DNA of 64,000 nt from Bacillota bacterium. GTDB taxonomy: Bacteria; Bacillota; Clostridia; Christensenellales; Aristaeellaceae. The notes under the pieces are model-generated. The model was not told where the DNA came from. It ran no database searches and worked only from the letters and a program-made list of their open reading frames with translations. The stretch spans positions 1 to 64,000 of the forward strand of contig JAFADG010000014.1 of assembly GCA_023425025.1 (NCBI GenBank), written 5' to 3'. Position 1 is the first letter of the stretch. Every line of letters begins with the position of its first letter. The position numbers were made by a program, and so were the translations under genes. Shown here in pieces: positions 7,799 through 17,151 of this stretch.

Positions 7799-9354
7799 TC
7801 TTCAGCTCCTCTCAGCGTGGGGTTGAACGCGTCCCGCAGTCCATTGCCAAAGAGGTTGAAGGAGATCATCAGCAGCGAGATGACCAAAGAGGGGAAGAGA
7901 ATGATGTGCGGGTCCGTGGCCAGGTAGCCCTGTCCATTGGAAAGCATGGTGCCCAGGGAAATCGAGGTGGCGGTATTGAAGTTGATGATGCCAAGATAGG
8001 ACATGATGGATTCCGTTAAAATAACGCCGGGGATGATCAGCACGGAGGTGGTGATGATGGTCCCCAGGGTATTGGGGAAAATGTGCTTGAACATAAGCCT
8101 TGCGTCCCTGGCGCCAAGCGTGCGCGCGGCCAGCACGTATTCCTGGCTTTTAAAGCGGTAGAACTGCGTTCTGACGCGGTAGGCAATGCCCAGCCAGCCA
8201 ACGGTGTTGAACGCCAGCAAAATGCCGACAAAGGGGCTGACCTTGCCCGTATTCACCAGGTGGAGCTTGAACAGGGTGGCTACCACGACAAAGGGAATGC
8301 CGCCCAGCACATCGCTGACCCGCTCCATCAAAAGGTCCAGGACGCCGCCATAGTAGCCCTCCACCGCGCCGTACAGCGTGCCGACGACAAGGTTGATGGC
8401 CGATACGCACAGGGCCAATATGATCGATAACCGTACGCCATAGGCCAGGCGCACGAGGATATCATACCCCTGGGCGTCGGTGCCGAAAAAGTGGATCGGC
8501 TCCGCGCTGTGCAGGTATTGATAGTAATTGTAGTATAGCACGCGGACCATGACCATGTTCTTGTCCTTGGGCATATAGTACATGACGCTGCCATTTGCGT
8601 CCCGAAGATAATTGTCCACAAGGCTGGTGGCCATGATCTGTTCCAGGGTCATCCTTTTGCCCTTTTCATCCAAGGGCGTACCGTTGGAGGAATGCCTGTA
8701 CCAATAGTTGCCGTCGCCCTGGTTGTAGGGATCGCACCACTCGCTGTTGATATCCACCATCGGGTATACCGTCTGGATGCCGGATTCCTTTTGCCAGTCC
8801 AGCAGCTTTTGCAGGTCGCTTTGGGTAATGTTCAGGTATTTGAAGCCGACTTCATAATAGCTGTCGACCATGGCGTTGCGGTAATCCCTGCCGGCCGATA
8901 TGTAAACGTCGCTTTCCGAGCGCATGGGATTCATATCGCTTGCAAGGCCCTGCTCCCATGTGCGGCCGGCGCCGTCGGTATCGGCAATGCTGATGCCGAT
9001 GCCGTGCAGGTAAATGTAATACTTGTCATTCAATACTTTGTTATAGGTGCCGTCCATGATCCCGGCTCCGGCCAGCAGCTTGCTTTTGGGCCGCATTCTG
9101 GCATACACGCCGTCGGAATCGGAAATGGCGTAGGGGCTGATATAGGGGATGATGATGCCAAACAATACAATCAGCAGAATGATGACGGATGCCACCAGCG
9201 AGCTTTTGTTCTTTCGAAAGCGCAGCCAGGCATCTTTAAAATAGCCGATGGGCTTGACGGAAAACTTTTCATCATGCAGCCGTCTGTCAATTTGCGCGAA
9301 TTGGAACTTTTCTTTGGGAATATCGGAAAAACCGTTGTTCCATTGACTGCTCAT
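7795..9354 (-). CDS. oppC: Oligopeptide ABC transporter permease with large external domain (OppC-like)
   Basis: Membrane subunit of the peptide importer. A first membrane segment (about 50-70) is followed by about 210 residues outside the membrane (about 75-285, rich in Tyr, Asp and Asn). The usual OppC core then follows: FFGTDAQGYDILVRLAYGVR, five more membrane segments and the ATPase-contact loop near RTLGARDARLMFKHIFPNT. At 519 residues it is about 200 longer than common OppC. One base separates it from oppB. Confidence 0.92.
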   Translation of the reverse strand: MSSQWNNGFSDIPKEKFQFAQIDRRLHDEKFSVKPIGYFKDAWLRFRKNKSSLVASVIILLIVLFGIIIPYISPYAISDSDGVYARMRPKSKLLAGAGIMDGTYNKVLNDKYYIYLHGIGISIADTDGAGRTWEQGLASDMNPMRSESDVYISAGRDYRNAMVDSYYEVGFKYLNITQSDLQKLLDWQKESGIQTVYPMVDINSEWCDPYNQGDGNYWYRHSSNGTPLDEKGKRMTLEQIMATSLVDNYLRDANGSVMYYMPKDKNMVMVRVLYYNYYQYLHSAEPIHFFGTDAQGYDILVRLAYGVRLSIILALCVSAINLVVGTLYGAVEGYYGGVLDLLMERVSDVLGGIPFVVVATLFKLHLVNTGKVSPFVGILLAFNTVGWLGIAYRVRTQFYRFKSQEYVLAARTLGARDARLMFKHIFPNTLGTIITTSVLIIPGVILTESIMSYLGIINFNTATSISLGTMLSNGQGYLATDPHIILFPSLVISLLMISFNLFGNGLRDAFNPTLRGAEE

Positions 9355-9355
9355 A

Positions 9356-10321
9356 TCATTTCGCCCCCATTCTCACCCGGGGATCCAGGAACCCGTAGCT
9401 TAGGTCGATAACAATAATGGATGCAAGCGTGGTAAAGGTGTAGAACATGCTGACGCCAATGAATACATCGTAATCCAATGTGGAGAGGGATTGTATATAT
9501 AACTTGCCGATGCCATTGATGGCAAATATGGTTTCAATAATCATTGAGCCGCCTATGATGCCCACGATCATGCCGATAATGGTGGGCAAAACGGGAACCA
9601 TGCTGTTTTTCAGCGCGTGCCGCACGGTGGCCTGGCGCTTTGTAAGGCCCTTTGTACGGGCCAATAACATATAATCACTGGTCAGCGCTTCGGTAAGTTC
9701 CGCGCGGACAAAGCGGGCCAGGTCCGCAATGGTGCCGAAGGAAAGCGCCAGAACAGGCAATACCATGGAATAAAGCATTTTACCGGTCAGCCAGCTTCCG
9801 CCGGCATCATACAAGGATGATATGACCACGGGGAACCACCCCAGACGAAAACCAAGGGTGTACTGCACCAGATACGCATACACAAAGCTCGGTACGGATA
9901 TAAAAACCATGATCAGTGTGGAGATGACATGGTCCTGCCAGCGGTTTTTCTTCAGCGCCGCATAGATGCCAAGAGCGATGCCAAAGGGCAGCGACGCCAA
10001 AAGCGACAGGGAATTGAGTATGACCGTGGGGGGCAGGCGGCTCGCCACCACCGTAGTCACAGACGACGTATAGTCAATTTTCCAGGATGTGCCCCAGTCC
10101 CACTTGGTCAGCACATTTCTCAGATAGATGCCAAACTGCACCATGACGGGTTTGTTGTAGCCCAGCGCCTCACGGCGCGCGGCCTCCAGCTGCGCCTGAT
10201 TTCCCATCATGGGCGCCTCGGGCTGCAGCATCTTGATCAGCGTAAAGCATATGAGCATGATGATGAAAAAGGTCAGCATCATCAAGGCGACTCTTTTTAC
10301 GACATACTTGAACATGTACAT
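9356..10321 (-). CDS. oppB: Oligopeptide ABC transporter permease (OppB-like)
   Basis: Membrane subunit pairing with OppC. The 321 residues have an N-terminal membrane helix, five further segments, and the ATPase-contact loop LLARTKGLTKRQATVRHALKN. Length is normal for OppB, unlike its partners. It lies 195 bases after oppA, beyond two strong hairpins. Confidence 0.93.
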   Translation of the reverse strand: MYMFKYVVKRVALMMLTFFIIMLICFTLIKMLQPEAPMMGNQAQLEAARREALGYNKPVMVQFGIYLRNVLTKWDWGTSWKIDYTSSVTTVVASRLPPTVILNSLSLLASLPFGIALGIYAALKKNRWQDHVISTLIMVFISVPSFVYAYLVQYTLGFRLGWFPVVISSLYDAGGSWLTGKMLYSMVLPVLALSFGTIADLARFVRAELTEALTSDYMLLARTKGLTKRQATVRHALKNSMVPVLPTIIGMIVGIIGGSMIIETIFAINGIGKLYIQSLSTLDYDVFIGVSMFYTFTTLASIIVIDLSYGFLDPRVRMGAK

Positions 10322-10366
10322 ATGGCTACATTCCCAACTTCATGTATTTGGCCAGGCAGCCGGCGG

Positions 10367-10478
10367 CCAATGCGGGCATTTGGCATGCGTTGCAAATGCA
10401 AAATGCCCGCATTGGACAACCCGGCGTGCTTCAAAGAAAACGCGCTCGCTCCGAAACGCGTGGCGTCCGGAGCGAGCG
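10367..10478 (-). terminator. Two strong hairpins between oppA and oppB
   Basis: CGCTCGCTCCG pairs perfectly with CGGAGCGAGCG (10443-10478) and is followed on the minus strand by GCGTTTTCTTT, a moderate intrinsic terminator. A second perfect 15-bp stem, CCAATGCGGGCATTT/AAATGCCCGCATTGG, spans 10367-10415. The likely effect is partial termination or transcript protection, giving more OppA than membrane subunits. Confidence 0.75.
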
Positions 10479-10516
10479 GCAGCCATTTTCAAACGGCCAC
10501 TGGGGTTGCCAAAGGG

Positions 10517-12904
10517 TTATTCGTAGCTCAGCGTGCCGCCCTGGGAAGCCACATAGTCAGCCCATTCATTGTCGGTCTGGGTGAACTTGAGCAGGCGCAG
10601 GCCGCCGTAATTATACATGATGTTGTAATCGAGGGTCGCCCACTCCAGCCGCTGGGAGTACAGGTCGCAGACGGTGGAGGTGCCCCACGGGATGCACTGG
10701 TAGGCGCGGAGGATGCCGGTTTCCACCTGGGAGAGAACGGCCAGCTTCACATCCACAAACTCGTCGCCGGCATATTCGCCGTCGCCGTTGATGGCATGCG
10801 CCCATTCTTCAAAGGTCTTTTCCACAGTTTCGGCTTCACCGTTCTTGTCAAAGTCGAAGGTAACGGATACCTTTTCCTTGGTGGGATCCCAGCCGTTGCT
10901 TTCATGAATCTTTGCCAGGCCCTGCATGTAAACGGTGTCGCAGTAAACGCGGATGGTGCTGAAGGGATAGAAGGCAGCGCCGCCCCATGCGCCGCGGATC
11001 ATTTCGATCTTGCCGGCGGCAACATCGTCATAGCGGGTTGCTGCGCCGCTCTTGAAGGTGAAGGTGATTTTGCCTTCAAAGCCGGTGCCCTTGGTGGCTT
11101 CTAAGACAAACTGATTGAGCAGGTCCTGCTGCTTGGTGTCGTCGGGAGAAAGGGCGGCGGCAGCGGAAGCCATGCAGTTGATGCTCACAGCCTGGCCTTC
11201 GGTGTAGTTGCCCTCGGCAATGGCCTGCTCATACACGCTCTGGAAGAGCTTGCGGGCTTCCTCCACATCATAGCCGGTAACGGCGCTGAAGGCGTCGTCG
11301 ATGGTCGCGTAAGGCGTGCCCTCGCCATAGGTGATGCCGTACAGGTTGAGAACGGCTTCCTTGGCTTCTGTGGTCTTGCGGTACTGGGATTCGGGATCAT
11401 TTTCGATGTTGGTGTAGTACATGTAGTTGAACAGGTAGTACGCGGGCTTGAAGCCGGCGGAAGCCTGGGCAACAAAGGTCGCGCGGTCCATGCTCAGGGA
11501 GATGGCCTTGCGGAAATCGTCATAGAAGAGAACCTTCTTGTTGGCGCCGTCGTTGGCTTCGGCCTCCAGGGACTTCAGGCTGTCCATGCTGGTGGCGAAG
11601 ATCCAGCGGAAGGTGTAGGTTTCGTCGGTTTTGCGCAGGTAATCGGACATGCGGTATATGGCCAGATCCTCGCTTTCAAGCTCAACGCCGTCCAGCTTGC
11701 CCTGGTTGAACAGTTGCAGAGCGGTGTTGTGTTCGGCAATGATATCGATCTTGACGCCGGTGGCCATGTACTGACCCTCGTGGGCGGGATCCTTGTAGCC
11801 GAACCAGTTTTCGTTGCGGGCAAGAACGATCTGCTTGTCTTTTTCAAAGCTGACCATTTTGTAGGGGCCGGAGCACATGGTGGTTTCCAAGGAGGTGCCG
11901 TAGTTGGTGGTAACCAGGCCTTCCTTGGTTTCCTTGCCGGCTTCGTACAGGGGCTCGTAAACGATCCAGTTGCTGGTGAAGGAGGTCAAAACGTTGAACA
12001 GGGAAACGGAGGTTTCGGAAATGTACAGGAACTGGTAGTCGCCTGTCTTGATCAGGCCGACTTCCTCCCAGGCTACTTCTTTATACTGGCCGCTGACGTA
12101 GAAGCAGAATTCCTTGTAGGCTTCCTCGCGCGTGTCGCCGAAGTTGGCGGCAATGGTGAGAAGGTCTTTTTTCAGCTCTTCGGTCAGGGGCAGGTAACCG
12201 GCCTGATCCTTGTATTTTTCGTACAGGTCATTGCTGCCGGCGTCCTTGAACATGGCCATGTAGGCGTCCGTATAATAATCGGCCATGGGCGCGCCGAAGA
12301 AGGCGAGGGATTCGCCGATGTTGAACAGCATATCAGCATCGGCTACTTCGTCATAGCCCGTGCCATTGTATACCGGGGTGTAAATGCTCTGGCCGGCCTT
12401 GTCGTTGTTGAAGTAGCCGGCGGCGTTTTTCAGGGCGGATTCGCCGGAGATATAGTTGTTGGAACGGTAGTTCTTCATGGCCGGGTCCAGAAGAGCTTTC
12501 ATGGAGTAGACATAGGTGTCGGCATTGATGGGCGTGCCGTCGGCCCAGGTGGCGCCTTCGCGCAGGTCTACCTGGAATACGCGGCGCTCGGTAGCGTCAG
12601 GCTTGATGCCCCACTTTTCCTTGTCGGCAAAAGTGGCGGTGATATCGGTGACGGCGGTGGCAAGCTCGTAGGTCCATGCGTAGGTGACCCCATCCTCGCC
12701 GATGGTGAGGTCCACCAGGGGAGCTTCAGTGTAGGTCATCAGGTCGCTTTCATTGCTCATTTCCCACGCGTGGGGGTTCCAGTTGATGGGAGAAGCACCG
12801 TAGTACGTATTGTACGTATAGGCGGGGGCTTCTTCGGCCTGCGCAACAATGCCCCTACCGGCGAGCATCGCAGCGACCATCATCCATGCGAGAAACTTCT
12901 TCAT
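10517..12904 (-). CDS. oppA: Oligopeptide-binding protein, enlarged (OppA-like)
   Basis: Extracellular substrate-binding protein of the importer. The ATG at 12904 has TAAGGAG seven bases upstream and gives 795 residues; typical OppA proteins are 500-600. A signal peptide (MKKFLAWMMVAAMLAGRGIVAQA) ends near residue 23. The SBP family 5 layout follows, with TYVYSMKALLDP, KDKQIVLARNENWFGYKDP and a DFRKAISLSMDRATF segment. The lipobox position reads LAGR, with no Cys, so it should be cleaved by signal peptidase I and not lipid-anchored. It is first in the operon. Confidence 0.9.
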   Translation of the reverse strand: MKKFLAWMMVAAMLAGRGIVAQAEEAPAYTYNTYYGASPINWNPHAWEMSNESDLMTYTEAPLVDLTIGEDGVTYAWTYELATAVTDITATFADKEKWGIKPDATERRVFQVDLREGATWADGTPINADTYVYSMKALLDPAMKNYRSNNYISGESALKNAAGYFNNDKAGQSIYTPVYNGTGYDEVADADMLFNIGESLAFFGAPMADYYTDAYMAMFKDAGSNDLYEKYKDQAGYLPLTEELKKDLLTIAANFGDTREEAYKEFCFYVSGQYKEVAWEEVGLIKTGDYQFLYISETSVSLFNVLTSFTSNWIVYEPLYEAGKETKEGLVTTNYGTSLETTMCSGPYKMVSFEKDKQIVLARNENWFGYKDPAHEGQYMATGVKIDIIAEHNTALQLFNQGKLDGVELESEDLAIYRMSDYLRKTDETYTFRWIFATSMDSLKSLEAEANDGANKKVLFYDDFRKAISLSMDRATFVAQASAGFKPAYYLFNYMYYTNIENDPESQYRKTTEAKEAVLNLYGITYGEGTPYATIDDAFSAVTGYDVEEARKLFQSVYEQAIAEGNYTEGQAVSINCMASAAAALSPDDTKQQDLLNQFVLEATKGTGFEGKITFTFKSGAATRYDDVAAGKIEMIRGAWGGAAFYPFSTIRVYCDTVYMQGLAKIHESNGWDPTKEKVSVTFDFDKNGEAETVEKTFEEWAHAINGDGEYAGDEFVDVKLAVLSQVETGILRAYQCIPWGTSTVCDLYSQRLEWATLDYNIMYNYGGLRLLKFTQTDNEWADYVASQGGTLSYE

Positions 12905-12960
12905 GGGACCACTCCTTACCTGTTTTTCCATGACATTTCCATATGCCACAGATTCATTAT

Positions 12961-12989
12961 AGTATACATGAAGTGTATAGCGCTTTCAA
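12961..12989 (-). promoter_or_regulatory. opp operon promoter
   Basis: Minus-strand TTGAAA, 17 bases, TATACT, overlapped by a second TATAAT four bases on. Confidence 0.7.
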
Positions 12990-13060
12990 TCTTTTTTGAT
13001 GTCAATTAGAAGTTAATTTGTTGACAAAATTCGGAAATGAAAGATGCGCGGGGACAGGCT

Positions 13061-14473
13061 TCATAATGAGGACTTTATGGTTTCAGAAGCACCCAGCCAC
13101 CGCCCGGCTCTAAACCGGATGCCCGTCAGTATCCCCCTGACCCACAAGTCGGCGACCATCGCCCACCAGGCGCCCTGGATGCCCATATTCATATGATGTA
13201 TAAAAAGGTATGTCAGCGCCAGCCGCAGCAGCATGCTTACCAGAGCGATTAAAAAAGGCGCTTTGGTATCACCGGCGCCCCGAAGCGCTCCGGAGGATAC
13301 CAGGAACAAGGCTGTGGCGGGCTGCTCCAGAACGCAAATGCGCAATATGGCGGCCCCCGTAAGCCGCACCTGAGGATCAGGCGTGAACAGTGACAGCCAC
13401 CACTGGGCCGGGAAAAACAGCAGCAGGCCAATCGCGGACATGGTGATGACGCAAAGCCGGATGGATAAACCGCCCCTTAAGCGGGCTTTTAGCGGGTCGC
13501 CCGCCCCCAGCGACTGGCCCACCAGGGTGGAAGCCGCCGCCGCAAAGCCGTACCCGGGCATATAGGAAAGGGATTCGATGGTCACCACCAGATGGTGGGC
13601 GGCCAGCTGCACGGTGCCAAGGGCCGAAACCATGCCGATGAACAGCACCTGGCCCAGGGAGATGGACAGCCTTTCCAGCGCGGCGGGCGTGCCGACCTTC
13701 ATCAGCGCACGCAAAATCAAAAAATCCGGGCGGAGCCTGCTTACATGAAGCCTCAGCCGGCTTTTGGGCCGGAGTACGGCGGTCAGCGTCCATATTCCGG
13801 ACAGGCTGGTGGTGACGGCCGTGGCGATGGCCGCGCCCTTTACGCCCAGCCCCGCGCCAATGACGGTGAAGGATGCGGAAAGCAGCGAGACCTGCCGTGT
13901 GGGATAGATCAGCAAAAAGGCAAGCGCCACATTCATGACGCTGGCAATCGAACTGATCTTCATGGGCGTGGCCATATCGCCTGCGCCGCGCAGCGCCGCC
14001 GACAGGACTATGCCTGTATAATAAGGAATAAACCCGATCGACAGGATGCGCATATAGGCGTCCGCGTCTTTGTGCAGGGACGGATCCGCATGCATCCACA
14101 CAGGAATCATGGGGGCCAGAAGGTAAGTCAACAAGCACAAGGCCACCCCCGAGAAAAGGCCGAGCATAAAGGTCTGGCGGCAAACGCTTTCCGCTTCCTT
14201 CTGCTGCCTGGCGCCTGTGGCCTTGGCGATCAAGACCGTGCTGCCTACGCCCACGGCCATCATCAGGCTGTTGATGACCCAGGTGGGGGCGGAATTTACC
14301 GCGACCGTCGCCGTGGCCGACGCGCCCAGGCCGCCGACCATCAGCATGTTGGTGATCTGCATCAGGGTGGCCATCAGGTTTTCCAAAATGGCGGGAAAAG
14401 AAAGCCGAAGTACATAGGTCCGCTCCGGAACCTGCGCCTTTGCCGTGTCCGGTGTCCGATGAACCATACGCAT
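13061..14473 (-). CDS. MATE family efflux transporter
   Basis: Sodium- or proton-driven exporter in the cell membrane, 470 residues with about twelve membrane segments in two halves. Both halves carry the repeated SAALRGAGD/SSGALRGAGDTKAPF motif, and the first has TNMLMVGGLG near the start, as in MATE proteins. AAGGAG precedes the ATG at 14473; ATG 14467 is the alternative start. The substrate cannot be read from the sequence. Monocistronic, between the opp promoter and a divergent diguanylate cyclase. Confidence 0.93.
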   Translation of the reverse strand: MRMVHRTPDTAKAQVPERTYVLRLSFPAILENLMATLMQITNMLMVGGLGASATATVAVNSAPTWVINSLMMAVGVGSTVLIAKATGARQQKEAESVCRQTFMLGLFSGVALCLLTYLLAPMIPVWMHADPSLHKDADAYMRILSIGFIPYYTGIVLSAALRGAGDMATPMKISSIASVMNVALAFLLIYPTRQVSLLSASFTVIGAGLGVKGAAIATAVTTSLSGIWTLTAVLRPKSRLRLHVSRLRPDFLILRALMKVGTPAALERLSISLGQVLFIGMVSALGTVQLAAHHLVVTIESLSYMPGYGFAAAASTLVGQSLGAGDPLKARLRGGLSIRLCVITMSAIGLLLFFPAQWWLSLFTPDPQVRLTGAAILRICVLEQPATALFLVSSGALRGAGDTKAPFLIALVSMLLRLALTYLFIHHMNMGIQGAWWAMVADLWVRGILTGIRFRAGRWLGASETIKSSL

Positions 14474-14671
14474 GCGGGGGATTCTCCTTCATCTTTTGCG
14501 TTCCCCTACTGTAGCATGGTTTGAAAGGAAATACAAGAAGGCAGAAACACGGAAAAAACATGATAAAATGGTTGACAATGTGCCCAAAAATGTAGAGAAT
14601 GAATCATCGAAACACGGTTGCGCAGGACAGGCGCAAACGGACTGGGGGACGGGCCGGAAGGGGGGAAGGAC

Positions 14672-16225
14672 ATGCGGTTTGTGCAGGGTTTTTTGATGGT
14701 GGCCTCGGTGATATTCCTGAGCGGTATGTCTGTCTATGCCCTTTTGCACAGGAAGAAAGCAGGCGCGCTGCAGGTTTCCCTGCTGGGCGTTTTCGCGGCC
14801 ATATGGACCATCGGATCCTTTTTCGAACTGAATCTGCCGACGCTGGAGCAAAAATTGTTCTGGCGGGATATACAGCAGATCGGCGTGTTCGGCCTGCCGG
14901 CCGCTACGCTCAGCTTTGCGGCGGCTTATACGGGGAACAAGCGCCTTGCGTATTTTGTCCGCGGCGCCGGCGTGTTGTCCGTGCTGATCATACTGCTGAT
15001 TTGGACAAATCCGCTGCACCACATCATGCGGTCCGCCTGCTATTTGCTTGACAGCGATGTTTTCGGCCAGACCTTGGTGGTAAAGCTCTCGCTGATCGGC
15101 AACATTTTGGTAGCGTACAATTTCTCCATTCCCCTGATTGCGATCTTTGTTTTGCTGCGCTTTGCCGCAAGCGTCTCCTCCGCCTTTCGGCGGCAGGTAT
15201 ACTGGATCACCGCCTGCATGGGCTTTACGTTCTTCGCCGCGTTTTTGCGCACGGCGTTTTTGGAGGAGATGGGCATTTACGTTCATATTTCCGTGCTGTA
15301 TATCCCAAGCGCCGTCGCTCTGTTCCATTCGCTGTTCCGCTATCATTTTTTCAGCCTTTCCCCCATCGCAAGGGATAAGGTGCTGGAAGTCATCAATCAG
15401 GGCATTTTGATCATGGACAAGGACGGCATCATTCAGGAGGCCAATTCCGCCGCCCAGCGGATCGCCAGGGATTTGCTGAACATCGAAAGGACGCTGGCCG
15501 GAAGCCCGGTCAGCGATGTTTTCCAGGCCTACGTCGGCGCGGAAGAAATGCTTTTGGGCCACGCGGAGGGAAAGCGGGAAATCGTTCTGTACGGCGATAC
15601 GGGCGAAGTGTACCTGTCACTGGAGTATTACCCGCTGGAGAACAGGAAAGACGGGGCCGTACTGATACTGAACAATATTACAAAGCAAAAGACATATGAG
15701 CAGCACCTGCGCAAGCAGGCGGAGGTCGACGCGCTGACCGGGCTTTTGAACAGAAGCGGCTTTGAACACACCTATGAGGACCTGCGTGCTTTCTTGAGGG
15801 ACAGGCGGCGGCCGCTCTCGCTTTTCATGATGGACCTGGACAATTTCAAGTCCATCAACGATACCTTTGGCCACGCGGCGGGCGACAAGGTGCTGGTGCA
15901 CTTTGCAAGGCTTTTGCGCACTTCCCTCCGGGAGGCGGATGTGATTGGCCGCATTGGCGGCGAAGAGTTTGCGGTGCTGCTTCCGGGAACGGTAAAGGAG
16001 GAAGCGGCGGCGATTGCCGAGCGCATACGCATAAAGGTCTGCGAGGCTGTACTGCAGAACGCGGGCAAGGATGTACGCTATACGGTAAGCATCGGCGTTA
16101 CAGACAACTGTGTGGAAAACAATTGCCTGCAGGACAGGGAGCTTACCGATGCCATGGTGGAGGCGGACTCCGCGCTGTACAAGGCAAAGAAGGGCAAAAA
16201 GAATTGCACCGTGGTGTACGGCTGA
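14672..16225 (+). CDS. Membrane diguanylate cyclase (7TM-PAS-GGDEF)
   Basis: Makes cyclic di-GMP. Residues about 1-220 hold seven membrane segments of the histidine-kinase-type 7TM sensor. A PAS domain follows (about 235-345, GILIMDKDGIIQEANSAAQ), then a GGDEF domain (about 350-517). The active site reads GGEEF, and an inhibitory RxxD site (READ) sits exactly five residues before it, so product feedback is expected. The start ATG 14672 follows GGGGGAAGGA; TTG 14618 is less likely. A CDP-alcohol phosphatidyltransferase follows 28 bases later. No c-di-GMP phosphodiesterase was seen in the window. Confidence 0.93.
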   Translation: MRFVQGFLMVASVIFLSGMSVYALLHRKKAGALQVSLLGVFAAIWTIGSFFELNLPTLEQKLFWRDIQQIGVFGLPAATLSFAAAYTGNKRLAYFVRGAGVLSVLIILLIWTNPLHHIMRSACYLLDSDVFGQTLVVKLSLIGNILVAYNFSIPLIAIFVLLRFAASVSSAFRRQVYWITACMGFTFFAAFLRTAFLEEMGIYVHISVLYIPSAVALFHSLFRYHFFSLSPIARDKVLEVINQGILIMDKDGIIQEANSAAQRIARDLLNIERTLAGSPVSDVFQAYVGAEEMLLGHAEGKREIVLYGDTGEVYLSLEYYPLENRKDGAVLILNNITKQKTYEQHLRKQAEVDALTGLLNRSGFEHTYEDLRAFLRDRRRPLSLFMMDLDNFKSINDTFGHAAGDKVLVHFARLLRTSLREADVIGRIGGEEFAVLLPGTVKEEAAAIAERIRIKVCEAVLQNAGKDVRYTVSIGVTDNCVENNCLQDRELTDAMVEADSALYKAKKGKKNCTVVYG

Positions 16226-16253
16226 AGGCAATCTGTTTGATGAGGGGAAAGCC

Positions 16254-16796
16254 ATGAAACAAGGCGGTCCATGGGCGAATCTTCTGACTGCTTTGCGTAT
16301 TCCGCTTGCGCTTGCTTTGCCGTTTTTAACGCCGCTTGGGCCGGCGTTTTTGATTATATACGCGGCATGCTGCTTGACCGATATATTGGATGGCCCTGTC
16401 GCCAGGCGGACGGGCACCCAAAGCAAGCAGGGGGCCAGGCTGGATTCCATTGCCGATTTTGTGCTGGCGGCGGCGCTGGTGACCGCCCTGTATCCGGTTA
16501 TCCCATTGCCGGCCGGCATGATCGTCTGGATTTGCATCATTGCGGCTCTGCGCGTGGCTTCGGTGGCCGTTGCGTTTGTACGATTCAAAGCCTTTGCCGT
16601 GCTGCATACCTACGGCAACAAATGCACGGGGTTTTTGCTCTTTTTGCTTCCCTTTTGCCTGGCCTTGTTTCCGCTGACGGCGCTTGCGTGGGTGCTGTGC
16701 GTTGCGGCAACGCTTTCGGCGCTGGAGGAGCTTGCGATACAGGCGACGGCGGAGTCTTTGGATTTGAACAGGAAGAGCATTTTTGTCCGGGGATAA
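16254..16796 (+). CDS. CDP-alcohol phosphatidyltransferase
   Basis: Transfers a phosphatidyl group from CDP-diacylglycerol to an alcohol in the membrane. The full family motif is present: DILDGPVARR, eight residues on G, then D and D (GARLDSIAD). The 180-residue protein has about five membrane segments. GAGGGGAAA precedes ATG 16254. The acceptor alcohol (glycerol phosphate, serine or other) cannot be told. It is downstream of the diguanylate cyclase and ends at a terminator. Confidence 0.9.
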   Translation: MKQGGPWANLLTALRIPLALALPFLTPLGPAFLIIYAACCLTDILDGPVARRTGTQSKQGARLDSIADFVLAAALVTALYPVIPLPAGMIVWICIIAALRVASVAVAFVRFKAFAVLHTYGNKCTGFLLFLLPFCLALFPLTALAWVLCVAATLSALEELAIQATAESLDLNRKSIFVRG

Positions 16797-16827
16797 AAGG
16801 CGATGGATAAAGCAAAAGAAAGCATAT

Positions 16828-16860
16828 AAAAAGGAGGGGGAATCGTTCCTCCTCCTTTTT
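16828..16860 (+). terminator. Intrinsic terminator
   Basis: AAAAAGGAGG pairs with CCTCCTTTTT around a short loop, 31 bases after the stop; the distal arm ends in five T. Confidence 0.8.
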
Positions 16861-17001
16861 GTATGCTGCCAGACAGACATATCATACGATACATACCTAT
16901 GACGCAAGCATCACACCAAGCGGGAAAACACGTTCCGAAGCCAGCCTTCCCCTGAAGTAAGCACTGTTTAAACTGCCCCTCAGTTGGCTTCATTTGAACA
17001 T

Positions 17002-17024
17002 GCGGGCGATTATCAATCGCCCGC
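17002..17024. other. Perfect hairpin in the 16861-17151 intergenic gap
   Basis: GCGGGCGATT pairs with AATCGCCCGC over a 3-base loop, followed by TTTG on the plus strand and no T run on the minus strand. It may stop thrS transcripts weakly. The rest of this 290-base gap shows no gene. Confidence 0.5.
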
Positions 17025-17151
17025 TTTGCTGCATGAACGCACACCTGAAGGGCACATTCTGTATAACTGCCATTTATTCATCGTTTACTGAAGGGGGTGG
17101 CAAGACGGGGAAGCCTCCCGCATACCTGCTGCAGCCTGTTCTCAGGGTGCA

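Noticed and set aside
6383..7927. 514-codon plus-strand frame
   Set aside because: Antisense to oppD, which carries intact ABC motifs.
14572..14600. Promoter of the diguanylate cyclase gene
   Set aside because: TTGACA is present but the best -10 (TAGAGA) has only a 15-base spacer.
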